Of a stretch of DNA of 64,000 nucleotides, positions 9,966-18,650 are shown one piece after another. Source of the DNA: Pseudomonas frederiksbergensis. Its GTDB lineage: Bacteria; Pseudomonadota; Gammaproteobacteria; Pseudomonadales; Pseudomonadaceae. The first letter of the stretch is position 1. Every line of letters begins with the position of its first letter. Location: contig NZ_CP018319.1 in NCBI RefSeq assembly GCF_001952935.1, positions 2,944,501 through 3,008,500 on the forward strand, written 5' to 3'. The notes under the pieces are model-generated. The model was not told where the DNA came from and did no database searches. It was given only the letters and a program-made list of their open reading frames with translations. The translations under genes and the position numbers were made by a program.

Positions 9966-9991
9966 AGTTTCGCTACAGGAGTCACCGCACT

Positions 9992-10849
9992 ATGAGCCGC
10001 GCCCCAGACACATGGATTCTGACCGCCGACTGCCCTAGCGTCCTCGGCACCGTGGACGCGGTGACCCGCTTTCTGTTCGAGCAGGGCTGCTACGTCACTG
10101 AGCACCATTCCTTCGATGATCGGCTTTCGGGCCGTTTCTTCATTCGCGTGGAATTCCGCCAGCCCGACGGCTTCGACGAGCAAGCCTTCCGCGCCGGTCT
10201 TGAAGAGCGTGGTAAAGCCTTCGGCATGATCTTCGAACTGACACCGCCGAATTACCGCCCGAAAGTGGTGATCATGGTTTCCAAAGCCGATCACTGCCTC
10301 AACGATTTGCTCTACCGCCAGCGCATCGGCCAGCTCTCGATGGATGTGGCCGCCGTGGTCTCCAACCACCCGGACCTCAAGCCATTGGCGGACTGGCATC
10401 AGATTCCGTACTACCACTTCCCGCTGGACCCGAACGACAAACCGTCGCAGGAGCGTCAGGTCTGGCAGGTGATCGAAGACTCCGGCGCCGAACTGGTGAT
10501 CCTTGCCCGCTACATGCAAGTCCTGTCGCCCGAGCTGTGCCGCAAACTCGACGGCAAGGCGATCAACATCCATCACTCCCTGCTGCCGGGTTTCAAGGGC
10601 GCCAAGCCCTATCACCAGGCCTACAACAAGGGCGTGAAACTGGTCGGCGCCACCGCGCACTACATCAACAACGACCTGGACGAAGGCCCGATCATCGCCC
10701 AAGGCGTGGAAGCTGTGGATCACAGTCATTACCCGGAAGATTTGATCGCCAAGGGGCGGGATATCGAAGGGCTGACCCTGGCGCGAGCCGTTGGTTATCA
10801 CATTGAACGGCGGGTGTTTTTGAACGCCAATCGCACCGTCGTTCTTTAG
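9992..10849 (+). CDS. purU: Formyltetrahydrofolate deformylase
   Basis: PurU hydrolyses 10-formyl-THF to THF and formate, keeping the folate pool balanced when sarcosine breakdown loads it with C1 units. The 285-residue protein has an N-terminal ACT domain (residues about 8-85, WILTADCPSVLGTVDAVTRFL) and a C-terminal formyltransferase fold with AAVVSNHPDL, the catalytic block INIHHSLLPGFKGAKPYHQAY and DEGPIIAQGV. The start is supported by ACAGGAG nine bases upstream. Its place after soxG matches the Pseudomonas sarcosine cluster. Confidence 0.96.
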   Translation: MSRAPDTWILTADCPSVLGTVDAVTRFLFEQGCYVTEHHSFDDRLSGRFFIRVEFRQPDGFDEQAFRAGLEERGKAFGMIFELTPPNYRPKVVIMVSKADHCLNDLLYRQRIGQLSMDVAAVVSNHPDLKPLADWHQIPYYHFPLDPNDKPSQERQVWQVIEDSGAELVILARYMQVLSPELCRKLDGKAINIHHSLLPGFKGAKPYHQAYNKGVKLVGATAHYINNDLDEGPIIAQGVEAVDHSHYPEDLIAKGRDIEGLTLARAVGYHIERRVFLNANRTVVL

Positions 10850-10950
10850 ATCGCCATCGCTAGCAGGCTAGCTCCCACAGGGTTTTGGGTTGTTCACAAA
10901 TCCTGTGCTCACCCGAATCACTGTGGGAGCTGGCCTGCCAGCGATGAGGC
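10850..10950. repeat. REP doublet, variant stem
   Basis: Inverted copies read CGCTAGCAGGCTAGCTCCCAC and GTGGGAGCTGGCCTGCCAGCG. The stem differs from the GCGGGCTTGC version but has the same conserved GTGGGAGC edge. It lies between purU and fdhA; the next 104 bases hold the fdhA leader. Confidence 0.88.
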
Positions 10951-11054
10951 CATAACAGACAACACAAGACACACAGGCAATAACCCGAGCAATCAACGCG
11001 CCGCCGACCCATGGCGACGCGACCGTTACATAAAAACAACAGCGAGGTGAAAGC

Positions 11055-12254
11055 ATGTCTGGCAATCGTGGTGTGGTGTATCTCGGCAATGGCAAAGTCG
11101 AAGTACAGAAAATCGACTATCCGAAAATGCAGGACCCGCGCGGCAGGAAGATCAACCACGCTGTCATCCTGCGTGTGGTTTCCACCAACATCTGTGGTTC
11201 CGACCAGCACATGGTGCGCGGTCGTACAACCGCTCAAACCGGCCTGGTACTGGGCCACGAAATCACCGGTGAAGTGATCGAGAAGGGCAGCGACGTCGAG
11301 AACCTGCAGATCGGCGACCTGGTGTCCGTACCGTTCAACGTAGCTTGCGGGCGCTGCCGTTCCTGCAAGGAAATGCATACCGGCGTTTGCCTCAGCGTGA
11401 ACCCGGCGCGTCCGGGCGGTGCTTACGGTTATGTCGACATGGGCGACTGGACCGGCGGTCAGGCTGAATACGCGATGGTGCCGTATGCCGACTTCAACCT
11501 GCTGAAACTTCCTGACCGCGACAAGGCCATGGAAAAAATCCGCGACCTGACCTGCCTCTCCGACATCCTGCCGACCGGTTACCACGGCGCAGTGACGGCT
11601 GGCGTTGGTCCGGGCAGCACCGTGTACATCGCCGGTGCCGGTCCTGTCGGTCTGGCCGCTGCCGCTTCCGCTCGCCTGTTGGGCGCGGCAGTGGTGATCA
11701 TCGGTGACGTCAACACTGTCCGCCTGGCACACGCCAAGGCTCAGGGTTTCGAAATCGCCGACCTGTCCCTGGACACCCCGCTGCACGAGCAAATCGCCGC
11801 ACTGCTGGGCGAGCCAGAAGTGGATTGCGCCGTCGACGCCGTAGGCTTCGAAGCGCGTGGTCACGGCCATGACGGCGTGAAACACGAGGCTCCGGCCACC
11901 GTGCTCAACTCGCTGATGGGCGTGGTTCGGGTGGCTGGCAAAATCGGTATCCCGGGCTTGTACGTGACTGAAGATCCAGGTGCCGTCGACGCCGCCGCGA
12001 AGATGGGCAGCCTGAGCATCCGCTTCGGCCTGGGCTGGGCCAAATCCCACAGCTTCCACACTGGCCAGACGCCAGTCATGAAGTACAACCGCCAGCTGAT
12101 GCAGGCGATCATGTGGGACCGTATCCACATTGCCGACATCGTTGGCGTGGAAGTCATCAGTCTGGATGACGCGCCACGGGGTTATGGCGAGTTCGATGCG
12201 GGCGTGCCGAAGAAGTTTGTGATCGATCCACACAAACTGTTCAGCGCAGCGTAA
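11055..12254 (+). CDS. fdhA: Formaldehyde dehydrogenase, glutathione-independent
   Basis: This zinc- and NAD-dependent enzyme oxidises formaldehyde to formate and removes the toxic product of demethylation reactions. The 399-residue protein is of the medium-chain dehydrogenase family. The catalytic zinc ligands are in NICGSDQH (C47) and LGHEITGEV (H68/E69). The structural-zinc loop is FNVACGRCRSCKEMHTGVC, and the NAD fold is YIAGAGPVGLAAAASARLLG. The length and the long insert are typical of the P. putida type enzyme. GAGGTGAA precedes the ATG. It closes the sarcosine/C1 block and is followed by a strong terminator. Confidence 0.96.
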   Translation: MSGNRGVVYLGNGKVEVQKIDYPKMQDPRGRKINHAVILRVVSTNICGSDQHMVRGRTTAQTGLVLGHEITGEVIEKGSDVENLQIGDLVSVPFNVACGRCRSCKEMHTGVCLSVNPARPGGAYGYVDMGDWTGGQAEYAMVPYADFNLLKLPDRDKAMEKIRDLTCLSDILPTGYHGAVTAGVGPGSTVYIAGAGPVGLAAAASARLLGAAVVIIGDVNTVRLAHAKAQGFEIADLSLDTPLHEQIAALLGEPEVDCAVDAVGFEARGHGHDGVKHEAPATVLNSLMGVVRVAGKIGIPGLYVTEDPGAVDAAAKMGSLSIRFGLGWAKSHSFHTGQTPVMKYNRQLMQAIMWDRIHIADIVGVEVISLDDAPRGYGEFDAGVPKKFVIDPHKLFSAA

Positions 12255-12271
12255 AGGCTTCACGCAAAACA

Positions 12272-12302
12272 AAACGGCGACCCTCGGGTCGCCGTTTTTT
12301 TT
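12272..12302 (+). terminator. Rho-independent terminator after fdhA
   Basis: A perfect stem, ACGGCGACCC/GGGTCGCCGT, with a two-base loop is followed by eight T residues, 17 bases after the fdhA stop codon. The run of A on the left side means it could also work in the other direction. Confidence 0.93.
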
Positions 12303-12309
12303 GGATGAT

Positions 12310-12416
12310 GATCGTTCCTACGCTCCGCGTGGGAATGCAGCCCGGGACGCTCCGCGTCCCAAAGCGTGACGCAGAGCGTCACAGGAGGCATTCCCACGCA
12401 GAGCGTGGGAACGATC
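12310..12416. repeat. Long REP-like composite unit, copy 4
   Basis: It has the same ends as the other long units, with one base change (GATCGTTCCTACGC) in the left end. It sits right after the fdhA terminator. The remaining space up to the DUF2780 gene contains a short GC-rich hairpin at 12535-12556. Confidence 0.9.
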
Positions 12417-12578
12417 ATTTACAGGGCTGCCAGCGCGCGGCCTGCGCCGGTCAATTTTTTTTCGACTGTTCGTCAGGCGCTTGCCAAACCTGGGAACAAT
12501 CCCCCTGGATGCCAGTCCAAACCACGGTTTTTCGCCGCCCATTGCCGGGCGGTTTTCATGGCACTTGAGGATGTCTGG

Positions 12579-13139
12579 ATGAAGATTTCACGCGGTTTTG
12601 CACTGGCTTCGCTGATGTGTCTGGCGGCCGGTCCGGTCTTTGCTCAGTTCAACCTGTTCGATGCGGCCAATGCCCTCTCCGGCACGCAGGGCGATGACGC
12701 CGCCGCGCCGACTTCGCAGACCGCGCAGACGGCCGGTCTGCTGAGTGCGCTCAGCCAATTGAACGTGACGCCGGAACAAGCCATTGGCGGTGCCGGGGCA
12801 ATGCTTGGCCTGGCGAAGAATCAATTGAGTTCGACCGACTACTCGGAGTTGGCCAAAAGCGTGCCCGGCATCGACTTGCTGGCCGGTGGCGGTGAACTGG
12901 GCGTCCTCAGCGGTTTGCTTGGCTCGTCCGGTAAATCGGCAGGTCTGGACAACCTCATGGGCAACGTGAGTAACACCAACGACCTGAACAGTGCCTTCAG
13001 CGCATTGGGCATGGACACTGGCATGATCGGCCTGTTTGCCCCCGTGCTTCTGCAATTTTTCGGCCAACAGGGCGTCGGCGGCTCACTGCTGACAAGCCTG
13101 GGCGGGATCTGGGGCGCAGGCACCGGTACCGGTATCTGA
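12579..13139 (+). CDS. Secreted DUF2780-family protein
   Basis: The 186-residue protein starts with a clear signal peptide (MKISRGFALASLMCLAAGPVFAQ, cleavage near residue 23) and is then rich in Gly, Leu, Ala and Ser with few charges. The repeated LG and GLLG blocks and the length fit the DUF2780 family of presumably exported proteins, whose function I do not know. GAGG eight bases upstream supports the ATG at 12579 over the ATG at 12558. It converges on the acyltransferase gene with a single base between the two stop codons. Confidence 0.75.
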   Translation: MKISRGFALASLMCLAAGPVFAQFNLFDAANALSGTQGDDAAAPTSQTAQTAGLLSALSQLNVTPEQAIGGAGAMLGLAKNQLSSTDYSELAKSVPGIDLLAGGGELGVLSGLLGSSGKSAGLDNLMGNVSNTNDLNSAFSALGMDTGMIGLFAPVLLQFFGQQGVGGSLLTSLGGIWGAGTGTGI

Positions 13140-13140
13140 T

Positions 13141-14028
13141 TCAGCGGCGCTCGGCGCGCAACGCGTCGATGCGCTGATCCTTCTCGATCCAGAGCTGGTT
13201 GACCCAGTTCTGGATGGTTTCGCGAAACTGCGGATCGTTTTCGTAATCGCCCTGCCACAGCGCCGGGTCGAGTTCGCGGGTCTGGATGTCGATGATGACC
13301 TTCGGCACGTTACCGCTGAGCAAATCCCAGAAGCCCGGAATCGTCTGCTGCGGATACACCACCGTCACATCAAGGACGGCGTCCAGCTGTTCGCCCATTG
13401 CCGCCAGCACAAACGCCACGCCGCCAGCCTTGGGCCTGAGCAGGTGGGTGAAGGGTGATTGCTGCCGGGCACTTTTCGCCGCGGTATAGCGCGTGCCTTC
13501 CAGGTAATTGACCACTGTCACCGGCTGACGCTTGTACAACTCGCACGCCGCTTTGGTGATCTCCAGGTCCTGGCCGGCCAGTTCAGGGTGCTTCGCCAGG
13601 AATGCCTTGGTGTAGCGTTTCATGAACGGGTAATCCAGCGCCCACCACGCCAGCCCCAGAAACGGCACCCAGATCAGCTCTTTCTTGAGGAAGAACTTGA
13701 AGAACGGCGTGCGTCGGTTCAGCGTTTGGATCAGCGCCGGGATATCGACCCAGGATTGATGGTTGCTGATCACCAGATACGACGTGTCGACCCGCAGGTC
13801 ATCGCCGCCACGGATGTCCCATTGCGTGGGGATGCACAGGCGGAAAATCAGCTTGTCGATTTCGGCCCAGGTCTCGGCGATCGCCATCACCGTCCACGAG
13901 GCGTAATCACGCAAGCGCCCCGGCAGGACCAGTTTGAGCAAGGCGAACACCATCAGCGGCCCGAACAGGACCAGGGTGTTGAGCAACAGCAGCAGGGTAA
14001 CGAAACAGCCGGTGAGCAGGCGGCGCAT
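13141..14028 (-). CDS. PlsC-type acyltransferase (YihG-like)
   Basis: The 295-residue membrane protein has two N-terminal hydrophobic segments (residues about 5-45) followed by the glycerolipid acyltransferase core. SNHQSWVDIPAL carries the catalytic HX4D motif (H, D), and VNYLEGTRYT corresponds to the EGTR acyl-acceptor motif. Such enzymes acylate lysophosphatidate or related lysolipids on the cytoplasmic face of the inner membrane. The C-terminal part resembles E. coli YihG rather than housekeeping PlsC, so its exact substrate is uncertain. It converges on the DUF2780 gene and there is no room for a terminator between them. Confidence 0.85.
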   Translation of the reverse strand: MRRLLTGCFVTLLLLLNTLVLFGPLMVFALLKLVLPGRLRDYASWTVMAIAETWAEIDKLIFRLCIPTQWDIRGGDDLRVDTSYLVISNHQSWVDIPALIQTLNRRTPFFKFFLKKELIWVPFLGLAWWALDYPFMKRYTKAFLAKHPELAGQDLEITKAACELYKRQPVTVVNYLEGTRYTAAKSARQQSPFTHLLRPKAGGVAFVLAAMGEQLDAVLDVTVVYPQQTIPGFWDLLSGNVPKVIIDIQTRELDPALWQGDYENDPQFRETIQNWVNQLWIEKDQRIDALRAERR

Positions 14029-14136
14029 AAGTAACTCTTGAAAGCATCTGGGCGCGCAATGATAAGCAGCTTCGGACGGCAGGCCAAATCGGCGCCGACA
14101 AATGTTTCACCTTCGAAGCGCTAACCTCTCTACACC

Positions 14137-14244
14137 GATCGTTCCCGCGCTCTGCGTGGGAATGCAGCCCGGGACGCTCCGCGTCCCAGCACCGTGACGC
14201 AGAGCGTCACATGAGGCATTCCCACGCAGAGCATGGGAACGATC
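14137..14244. repeat. Long REP-like composite unit, copy 5
   Basis: It is flanked by GATCGTTCCCGCGC and GCATGGGAACGATC, each with one change from the consensus. It lies between the divergent acyltransferase and retropepsin-like genes and so occupies much of a shared promoter region. Confidence 0.9.
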
Positions 14245-14298
14245 ATGCGTTCAACGGTCTAAAATTCCGCTGCCCACTCCTTCAAGGAAGCCCATTAC

Positions 14299-14805
14299 GT
14301 GAAATCCCTCCTTGCACTGCTTTCCCTCGTGGCCCTGCCGGTCCTGGCTGCTGAGCCGACCCTGTACGGGCGCTACGAATACATTGCGTTGCCGGAAATC
14401 GGTGGCGAAGTCCTCAAGGCCAAGATGGACACCGGCGCCCTGACCGCGTCGCTGTCGGCCAAAGACATCGAAACCTTCACTCGAGATGGCGACGAGTGGG
14501 TGCGTTTCCGCCTCGCTACCAAAGGCGCGAGCAACAAGGTCTACGAACACAAGGTCGCGCGGATCAGCAAGATCAAGACCCGGTCCGAAGAAGATGACGA
14601 CGACAACGAAGTGGTCGAGCCCACCAAGCGTCCGGTGGTCGATCTGGAACTGTGCCTGGGCAACGTCAAGCGCACCGTGGAGGTCAACCTCACCGACCGC
14701 AGCAGCTTCAATTACCCTTTGTTGATTGGCGCCAAAGCCTTGCGTGAGTTCGGCGCGGCGGTGAACCCGGCACGGCGCTTTACGGCGGACAAACCCGACT
14801 GCTGA
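14299..14805 (+). CDS. Exported retropepsin-like protein (ATP-dependent zinc protease / RimB-like family)
   Basis: The 168-residue product starts at GTG (AAGGAAG upstream) with a signal peptide MKSLLALLSLVALPVLAAE. It then has GRYEYIALPEIGGEVLKAKMDTGALTASLSA, where DTGA is the aspartic-protease-like motif of this family. An acidic stretch, SEEDDDDNEVVEP, lies near residues 95-107, and the C-terminus contains YPLLIGAKALREFGAAVNP. The family is often annotated as ATP-dependent zinc protease, but members look like one-domain aspartic proteases and activity is not proven here. It is followed 74 bases later by creB on the same strand, so a functional link to envelope stress is possible but not shown. 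Confidence 0.8.
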   Translation: MKSLLALLSLVALPVLAAEPTLYGRYEYIALPEIGGEVLKAKMDTGALTASLSAKDIETFTRDGDEWVRFRLATKGASNKVYEHKVARISKIKTRSEEDDDDNEVVEPTKRPVVDLELCLGNVKRTVEVNLTDRSSFNYPLLIGAKALREFGAAVNPARRFTADKPDC

Positions 14806-14879
14806 TTTCAAGTGGTCTCATTGACGTGACGTGAGCCTTGGGGCACCGTTCGCCCACTTAACTGCCGGGCTCGGACGCC

Positions 14880-15560
14880 ATGCCTCATATCCTGATTGTC
14901 GAAGACGAAGCGGCGATTGCCGACACCCTGATTTTCGCCTTGCAGGGCGAGGGCTTCACCACCACCTGGCTGGGCCTTGGCGCCGCCGCGCTTGAGCATC
15001 AGCGCCAGACGCCGGCCGACCTGGTCATTCTCGACATTGGCCTGCCGGACATCAGCGGCTTCGAGACCTGCAAGCAATTGCGCCGTTTCAGCGAAGTGCC
15101 GGTGATCTTCCTCAGCGCCCGGGATGCCGAAATCGATCGCGTCGTGGGCCTGGAAATCGGTGCCGACGATTACGTGGTCAAACCGTTCAGCCCAAGGGAG
15201 GTGGCGGCGCGGGTCCGGGCGATTCTCAAGCGCATGGCACCGCGAGTCAGCGCCGAGGTGGCATCGACGTTGTTTCGCATCGACAGCGAACGGGTACAGA
15301 TCAGCTACCGCGGTCAGCTGCTAACCCTGACCCGCCATGAATTCCGTCTGCTGCAATGCCTGCTGGAGCAACCCGAACGGGTCTTCAGCCGCGAGCAATT
15401 GCTCGACGCGCTGGGTGTCGCCGCCGATGCCGGGTACGAGCGCAGCATCGACAGCCACATCAAGAGCGTGCGCGCCAAACTGCGCCAGGTGAAAGCCGAC
15501 GCGGAGCCCATCCAGACCCATCGCGGCCTCGGTTACAGCTACAGCCCGGGGCGTAGCTGA
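14880..15560 (+). CDS. creB: Two-component response regulator CreB
   Basis: The 226-residue protein has an N-terminal receiver domain with phospho-acceptor D52 in VILDIGLPDISG and the conserved lysine in DDYVVKPFSPREV. A C-terminal winged-helix OmpR/PhoB DNA-binding domain follows, with LTRHEFRLLQCLLEQPERVFSREQLLDALG. The partner genes creC and creD and the sequence identify it as CreB. In Pseudomonas and Aeromonas the CreBC (BlrAB) system controls creD and the response to cell-wall damage and beta-lactams. Its stop codon shares one base with the creC start (TGATG). Confidence 0.93.
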   Translation: MPHILIVEDEAAIADTLIFALQGEGFTTTWLGLGAAALEHQRQTPADLVILDIGLPDISGFETCKQLRRFSEVPVIFLSARDAEIDRVVGLEIGADDYVVKPFSPREVAARVRAILKRMAPRVSAEVASTLFRIDSERVQISYRGQLLTLTRHEFRLLQCLLEQPERVFSREQLLDALGVAADAGYERSIDSHIKSVRAKLRQVKADAEPIQTHRGLGYSYSPGRS

Positions 15561-16981
15561 TGCCTCTGGGGATCCGGATTTTTCTGGTCTACGTGCTGTT
15601 TATCGGCCTGACCGGTTATTTCGTGCTGAACACCGTGATGGAAGAAATCCGTCCCGGCGTGCGCCAGTCCACCGAAGAAACGCTGGTCGACACCGCCAAC
15701 CTGATGGCCGAAATCCTGCGCGACGACTTCAAGGCCGGCACCCTGAACCAGAACCGCTGGCCCGAGCTGCTCAAGGCTTATGGCGAACGGCAACCGAAGG
15801 CGAACATCTGGGGCTTGCCGAAGAATCAGGTCAACCACCGCATCTACGTCACTGATGCCAAGGGCTTTGTGGTGCTGGACTCCAGCGGTGTGGCAGTGGG
15901 GCAGGATTACTCGCGCTGGAACGACGTTTTACTCACCCTGCGAGGCGAATACGGCGCTCGTTCCAGCCGCAGCGATCCGGACGATCCGAGCTCCTCAGTG
16001 ATGCACGTCGGCGCCCCGATTCGCGACAACGGCAAGATCATCGGTGTGGTCACCGTCGCCAAACCCAACAGCTCGTTGCAGCCATACGTTGATCGCACCG
16101 AACGGCGATTGCTTGCCTGGGGGGCCGGGTTGATCGGCCTCGGTCTGCTGTTTGGCGCGCTGTTGTCGTGGTGGTTGAGCGCCGCGCTGCGGCGGTTGAC
16201 TGCTTACGCTCAGGCGGTCAGTGAAGGCCGGCGGGTCGAGGTTCCGCATTACCGTGGCGGCGAACTGGAACAACTGGCGACGGCGGTGGAGCAGATGCGC
16301 ACGCAGCTCGAAGGCAAAGCCTATGTCGAGCGCTACGTGCACACCTTGACCCACGAACTGAAAAGCCCGCTGGCGGCGATTCGCGGCGCGGCGGAGTTGC
16401 TGCAAGGCGAGATGCCGCTGGCCCAGCAACAGCGTTTTGTCAGCAACATCGACAGCGAAAGCGCGCGGATGCAGCAGTTGATCGAACGCCTGTTGAACCT
16501 GGCCCTGGTCGAGCAACGCCAAGGGCTGGAAGAGCGGGTGACGGTGCCGCTGGCGAAGTTGGTCGATGAATTGCTGAGCGCTCAGGCGGCGCGCATCGAA
16601 GGCAAGCAGTTGCGCGTGGAGCAAACCATTGCAGCGGATCTGCTGCTGACCGGTGAGCCGTTCCTGTTGCGTCAGGCGCTGGGCAATCTGCTGGAGAATG
16701 CTTTGGACTTCACCCCGGCTCGGGGCTTGCTGCGATTCAGTGCCGCGAAGGTCGGCGCGCAAATCGAATTCAAACTGTTCAACCAGGCCGAGGCGATTCC
16801 CGACTATGCGTTACCGCGGTTGAGCGAACGATTCTATTCGCTGCCGCGCCCGGACAGCGGGCGCAAGAGCACGGGGCTGGGGCTCAATTTTGTTGAAGAG
16901 GTGATGAAGCTGCATGGCGGAGAACTGTGCATAGGCAATGTCGGGGACGGTGTTGAAGCAGGTTTGCGCTTCCCCGTGTGA
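15560..16981 (+). CDS. creC: Sensor histidine kinase CreC
   Basis: The 473-residue inner-membrane kinase has a transmembrane segment near residues 7-25, a periplasmic Cache-like domain to about 180, and a second segment at 186-208 followed by a HAMP linker. The H-box is YVHTLTHELKSPLAAIRGAAELL with phospho-accepting H265. The N-box is LGNLLENALDFTP, and the G-box is RKSTGLGLNFVEEVMKLHGG. It overlaps creB by one base. The coding sequence ends where a long REP-like unit begins, so creD needs its own promoter or read-through of that unit. Confidence 0.93.
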   Translation: MPLGIRIFLVYVLFIGLTGYFVLNTVMEEIRPGVRQSTEETLVDTANLMAEILRDDFKAGTLNQNRWPELLKAYGERQPKANIWGLPKNQVNHRIYVTDAKGFVVLDSSGVAVGQDYSRWNDVLLTLRGEYGARSSRSDPDDPSSSVMHVGAPIRDNGKIIGVVTVAKPNSSLQPYVDRTERRLLAWGAGLIGLGLLFGALLSWWLSAALRRLTAYAQAVSEGRRVEVPHYRGGELEQLATAVEQMRTQLEGKAYVERYVHTLTHELKSPLAAIRGAAELLQGEMPLAQQQRFVSNIDSESARMQQLIERLLNLALVEQRQGLEERVTVPLAKLVDELLSAQAARIEGKQLRVEQTIAADLLLTGEPFLLRQALGNLLENALDFTPARGLLRFSAAKVGAQIEFKLFNQAEAIPDYALPRLSERFYSLPRPDSGRKSTGLGLNFVEEVMKLHGGELCIGNVGDGVEAGLRFPV

Positions 16982-17090
16982 TCGTTCCCACACTCTGCGT
17001 GGGAATGCCTCAGTGGACGCTCTGCGTTCGGCTTTGGATGGGACGCGGAGCGTCCCGGGCTGCATTCCCACGCAGAGCGTGGGAACGATC
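16980..17090. repeat. Long REP-like composite unit, copy 6, between creC and creD
   Basis: GATCGTTCCCACAC at the left end overlaps the creC stop codon by two bases. The right end, GTGGGAACGATC, is 98 bases before creD. It could separate creBC transcripts from creD. Confidence 0.92.
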
Positions 17091-17108
17091 AAAGAAATCA
17101 AACCAGTC

Positions 17109-17124
17109 TCCACACACTCTCCAC
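17109..17124 (+). promoter_or_regulatory. Candidate CreB-binding tandem motif before creD
   Basis: The sequence has two direct copies of TCCAC separated by six bases (TCCAC-N6-TCCAC), 65 bases before the creD start. The known cre-tag of CreB/BlrA targets is TTCAC-N6-TTCAC, so each half differs by one base and the spacing is identical. Position and spacing make this a reasonable CreB site, though the region is a C-rich pyrimidine stretch where such matches arise more easily. Confidence 0.45.
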
Positions 17125-17188
17125 ATTCCTCCCATAAATCCCCCACACACACCACCCAGACTCGCCCCATCCAAACAGGGAGAGTCCC

Positions 17189-18559
17189 ATGAACCGCAGC
17201 TTGACCCTAAAACTCGGGGCAATTGCCCTTCTGATTCTGTTGTTGCTGATCCCGCTCTTGATGATCAACGGCGTGATCCAGGATCGCCAGCAACTGCGCG
17301 ACGGTGTCCTCGAAGACATCGCCCGCAGTTCCAGCTACAGCCAGCAACTGAGCGGTCCGATCATGGTGGTGCCGTATCGCAAGGTGGTGCGCACCTGGAA
17401 GACCAATGAGAAAACCAACAAGCGCTTTCAGGAAATCGGCGAAGAACGCGGTCAACTGTATTTTCTGCCGGAGCGTTTCGAGCTCGACGGCAAGGTGCAG
17501 ACCGAGTTGCGCTCGCGGGGCATTTACGAGGCGCGGCTGTACCACGCCGACAACCACATCAGCGGCCTGTTTTCGATTCCCGCGCAAATGGGCATCGAGG
17601 AAGATTTCGCCGATTATCAGTTTGACCAAGCGTTCCTGACGATAGGCATCAGCGATATCCGCGGGATCGAAAATGCCCTGAAACTGGACCTCAATGGTCA
17701 GAGCCTGGACTTTGAACCGGGCACGCAGCTGGGCTGGCTAGGCGAGGGGGCACACGTCAAGTTGCCCGCGCTGGACAGACACAAAGGCGCGGAACTGGCG
17801 TTCGCCTTTGACCTGCGCCTGCAGGGCACCGGCCAGTTGCAGATCACTCCGGTCGGCAAAACCAGCAAGGTGCAACTGGCCGCCAACTGGCCTCACCCGA
17901 GTTTTATCGGCAACTACTTGCCGGCTCAGCGTGAAGTCACCGGCACAGGTTTTACCGCGAATTGGCAGACTTCGTTCTTTTCCACCAACCTGGAAGAAGC
18001 CTTGACCAACTGCCTGACCAGCGACCGTTGTGACGAGTTCAAGAGCCGCAACTTCGGGGTGAGCTTCATCGATCCGGTGGATCAGTACCTGAAAAGCGAT
18101 CGGGCGATCAAATACGCGCTGCTGTTCATTGCCCTGACCTTCGCCGGATTCTTCCTGTTCGAAGTGCTCAAAAGCATGGCCGTGCATCCAATCCAGTACG
18201 CGCTGGTGGGTGTGGCGCTGGCGTTTTTCTACCTGCTGTTGCTGTCGCTGTCCGAGCACATCGGCTTTGCCCTGGCGTATCTGTTGTCGGCGGGCAGCTG
18301 TGTGTTGTTGATCGGGTTTTATGTCTGCCATGTGCTGCGCAGCGTGCGTCACGGCTTGAGTTTTTCGGCGGGACTGGCGGCGTTGTATGGCTTGCTCTAT
18401 GGCTTGCTCAGTGCCGAGGATTACGCGTTGCTGATGGGGTCGCTGCTGTTGTTCGGGTTGTTGGGCGTGTTCATGGTGCTGACCCGCAAGCTGGACTGGT
18501 ACGGGATCGGGCAGAAGCCGGCCAAGCCGTTGGTGTTTGATCTCGGGGCTGTGGAATGA
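17189..18559 (+). CDS. creD: Inner membrane protein CreD
   Basis: The 456-residue protein matches the CreD family. It has an N-terminal membrane segment (residues about 9-29, LKLGAIALLILLLLIPLLM), a large periplasmic domain with SSYSQQLSGPIMVVPYRKV, and a C-terminal bundle of five to six membrane segments starting with IKYALLFIALTFAGFFLFE. CreD is the main target of CreB in several gamma-proteobacteria and affects envelope integrity and beta-lactam response, with an unknown molecular role. CAGGGAGAG precedes the start. It converges on the glutathione S-transferase gene. Confidence 0.93.
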   Translation: MNRSLTLKLGAIALLILLLLIPLLMINGVIQDRQQLRDGVLEDIARSSSYSQQLSGPIMVVPYRKVVRTWKTNEKTNKRFQEIGEERGQLYFLPERFELDGKVQTELRSRGIYEARLYHADNHISGLFSIPAQMGIEEDFADYQFDQAFLTIGISDIRGIENALKLDLNGQSLDFEPGTQLGWLGEGAHVKLPALDRHKGAELAFAFDLRLQGTGQLQITPVGKTSKVQLAANWPHPSFIGNYLPAQREVTGTGFTANWQTSFFSTNLEEALTNCLTSDRCDEFKSRNFGVSFIDPVDQYLKSDRAIKYALLFIALTFAGFFLFEVLKSMAVHPIQYALVGVALAFFYLLLLSLSEHIGFALAYLLSAGSCVLLIGFYVCHVLRSVRHGLSFSAGLAALYGLLYGLLSAEDYALLMGSLLLFGLLGVFMVLTRKLDWYGIGQKPAKPLVFDLGAVE

Positions 18560-18650
18560 GCCGGTCGTTGGGGTTGCGTGAGGATCAGCGGGAAGGGGAA
18601 GCGTTGGCGACGCGGATTGCGGTGTTGTTTCCAGTGGATCCGCTGTGGTG

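Noticed and set aside
13139..13141. Possible read-through fusion of the DUF2780 and acyltransferase transcripts
   Set aside because: The one-base gap between convergent stop codons is unusual, but nothing in the sequence shows a regulatory role.
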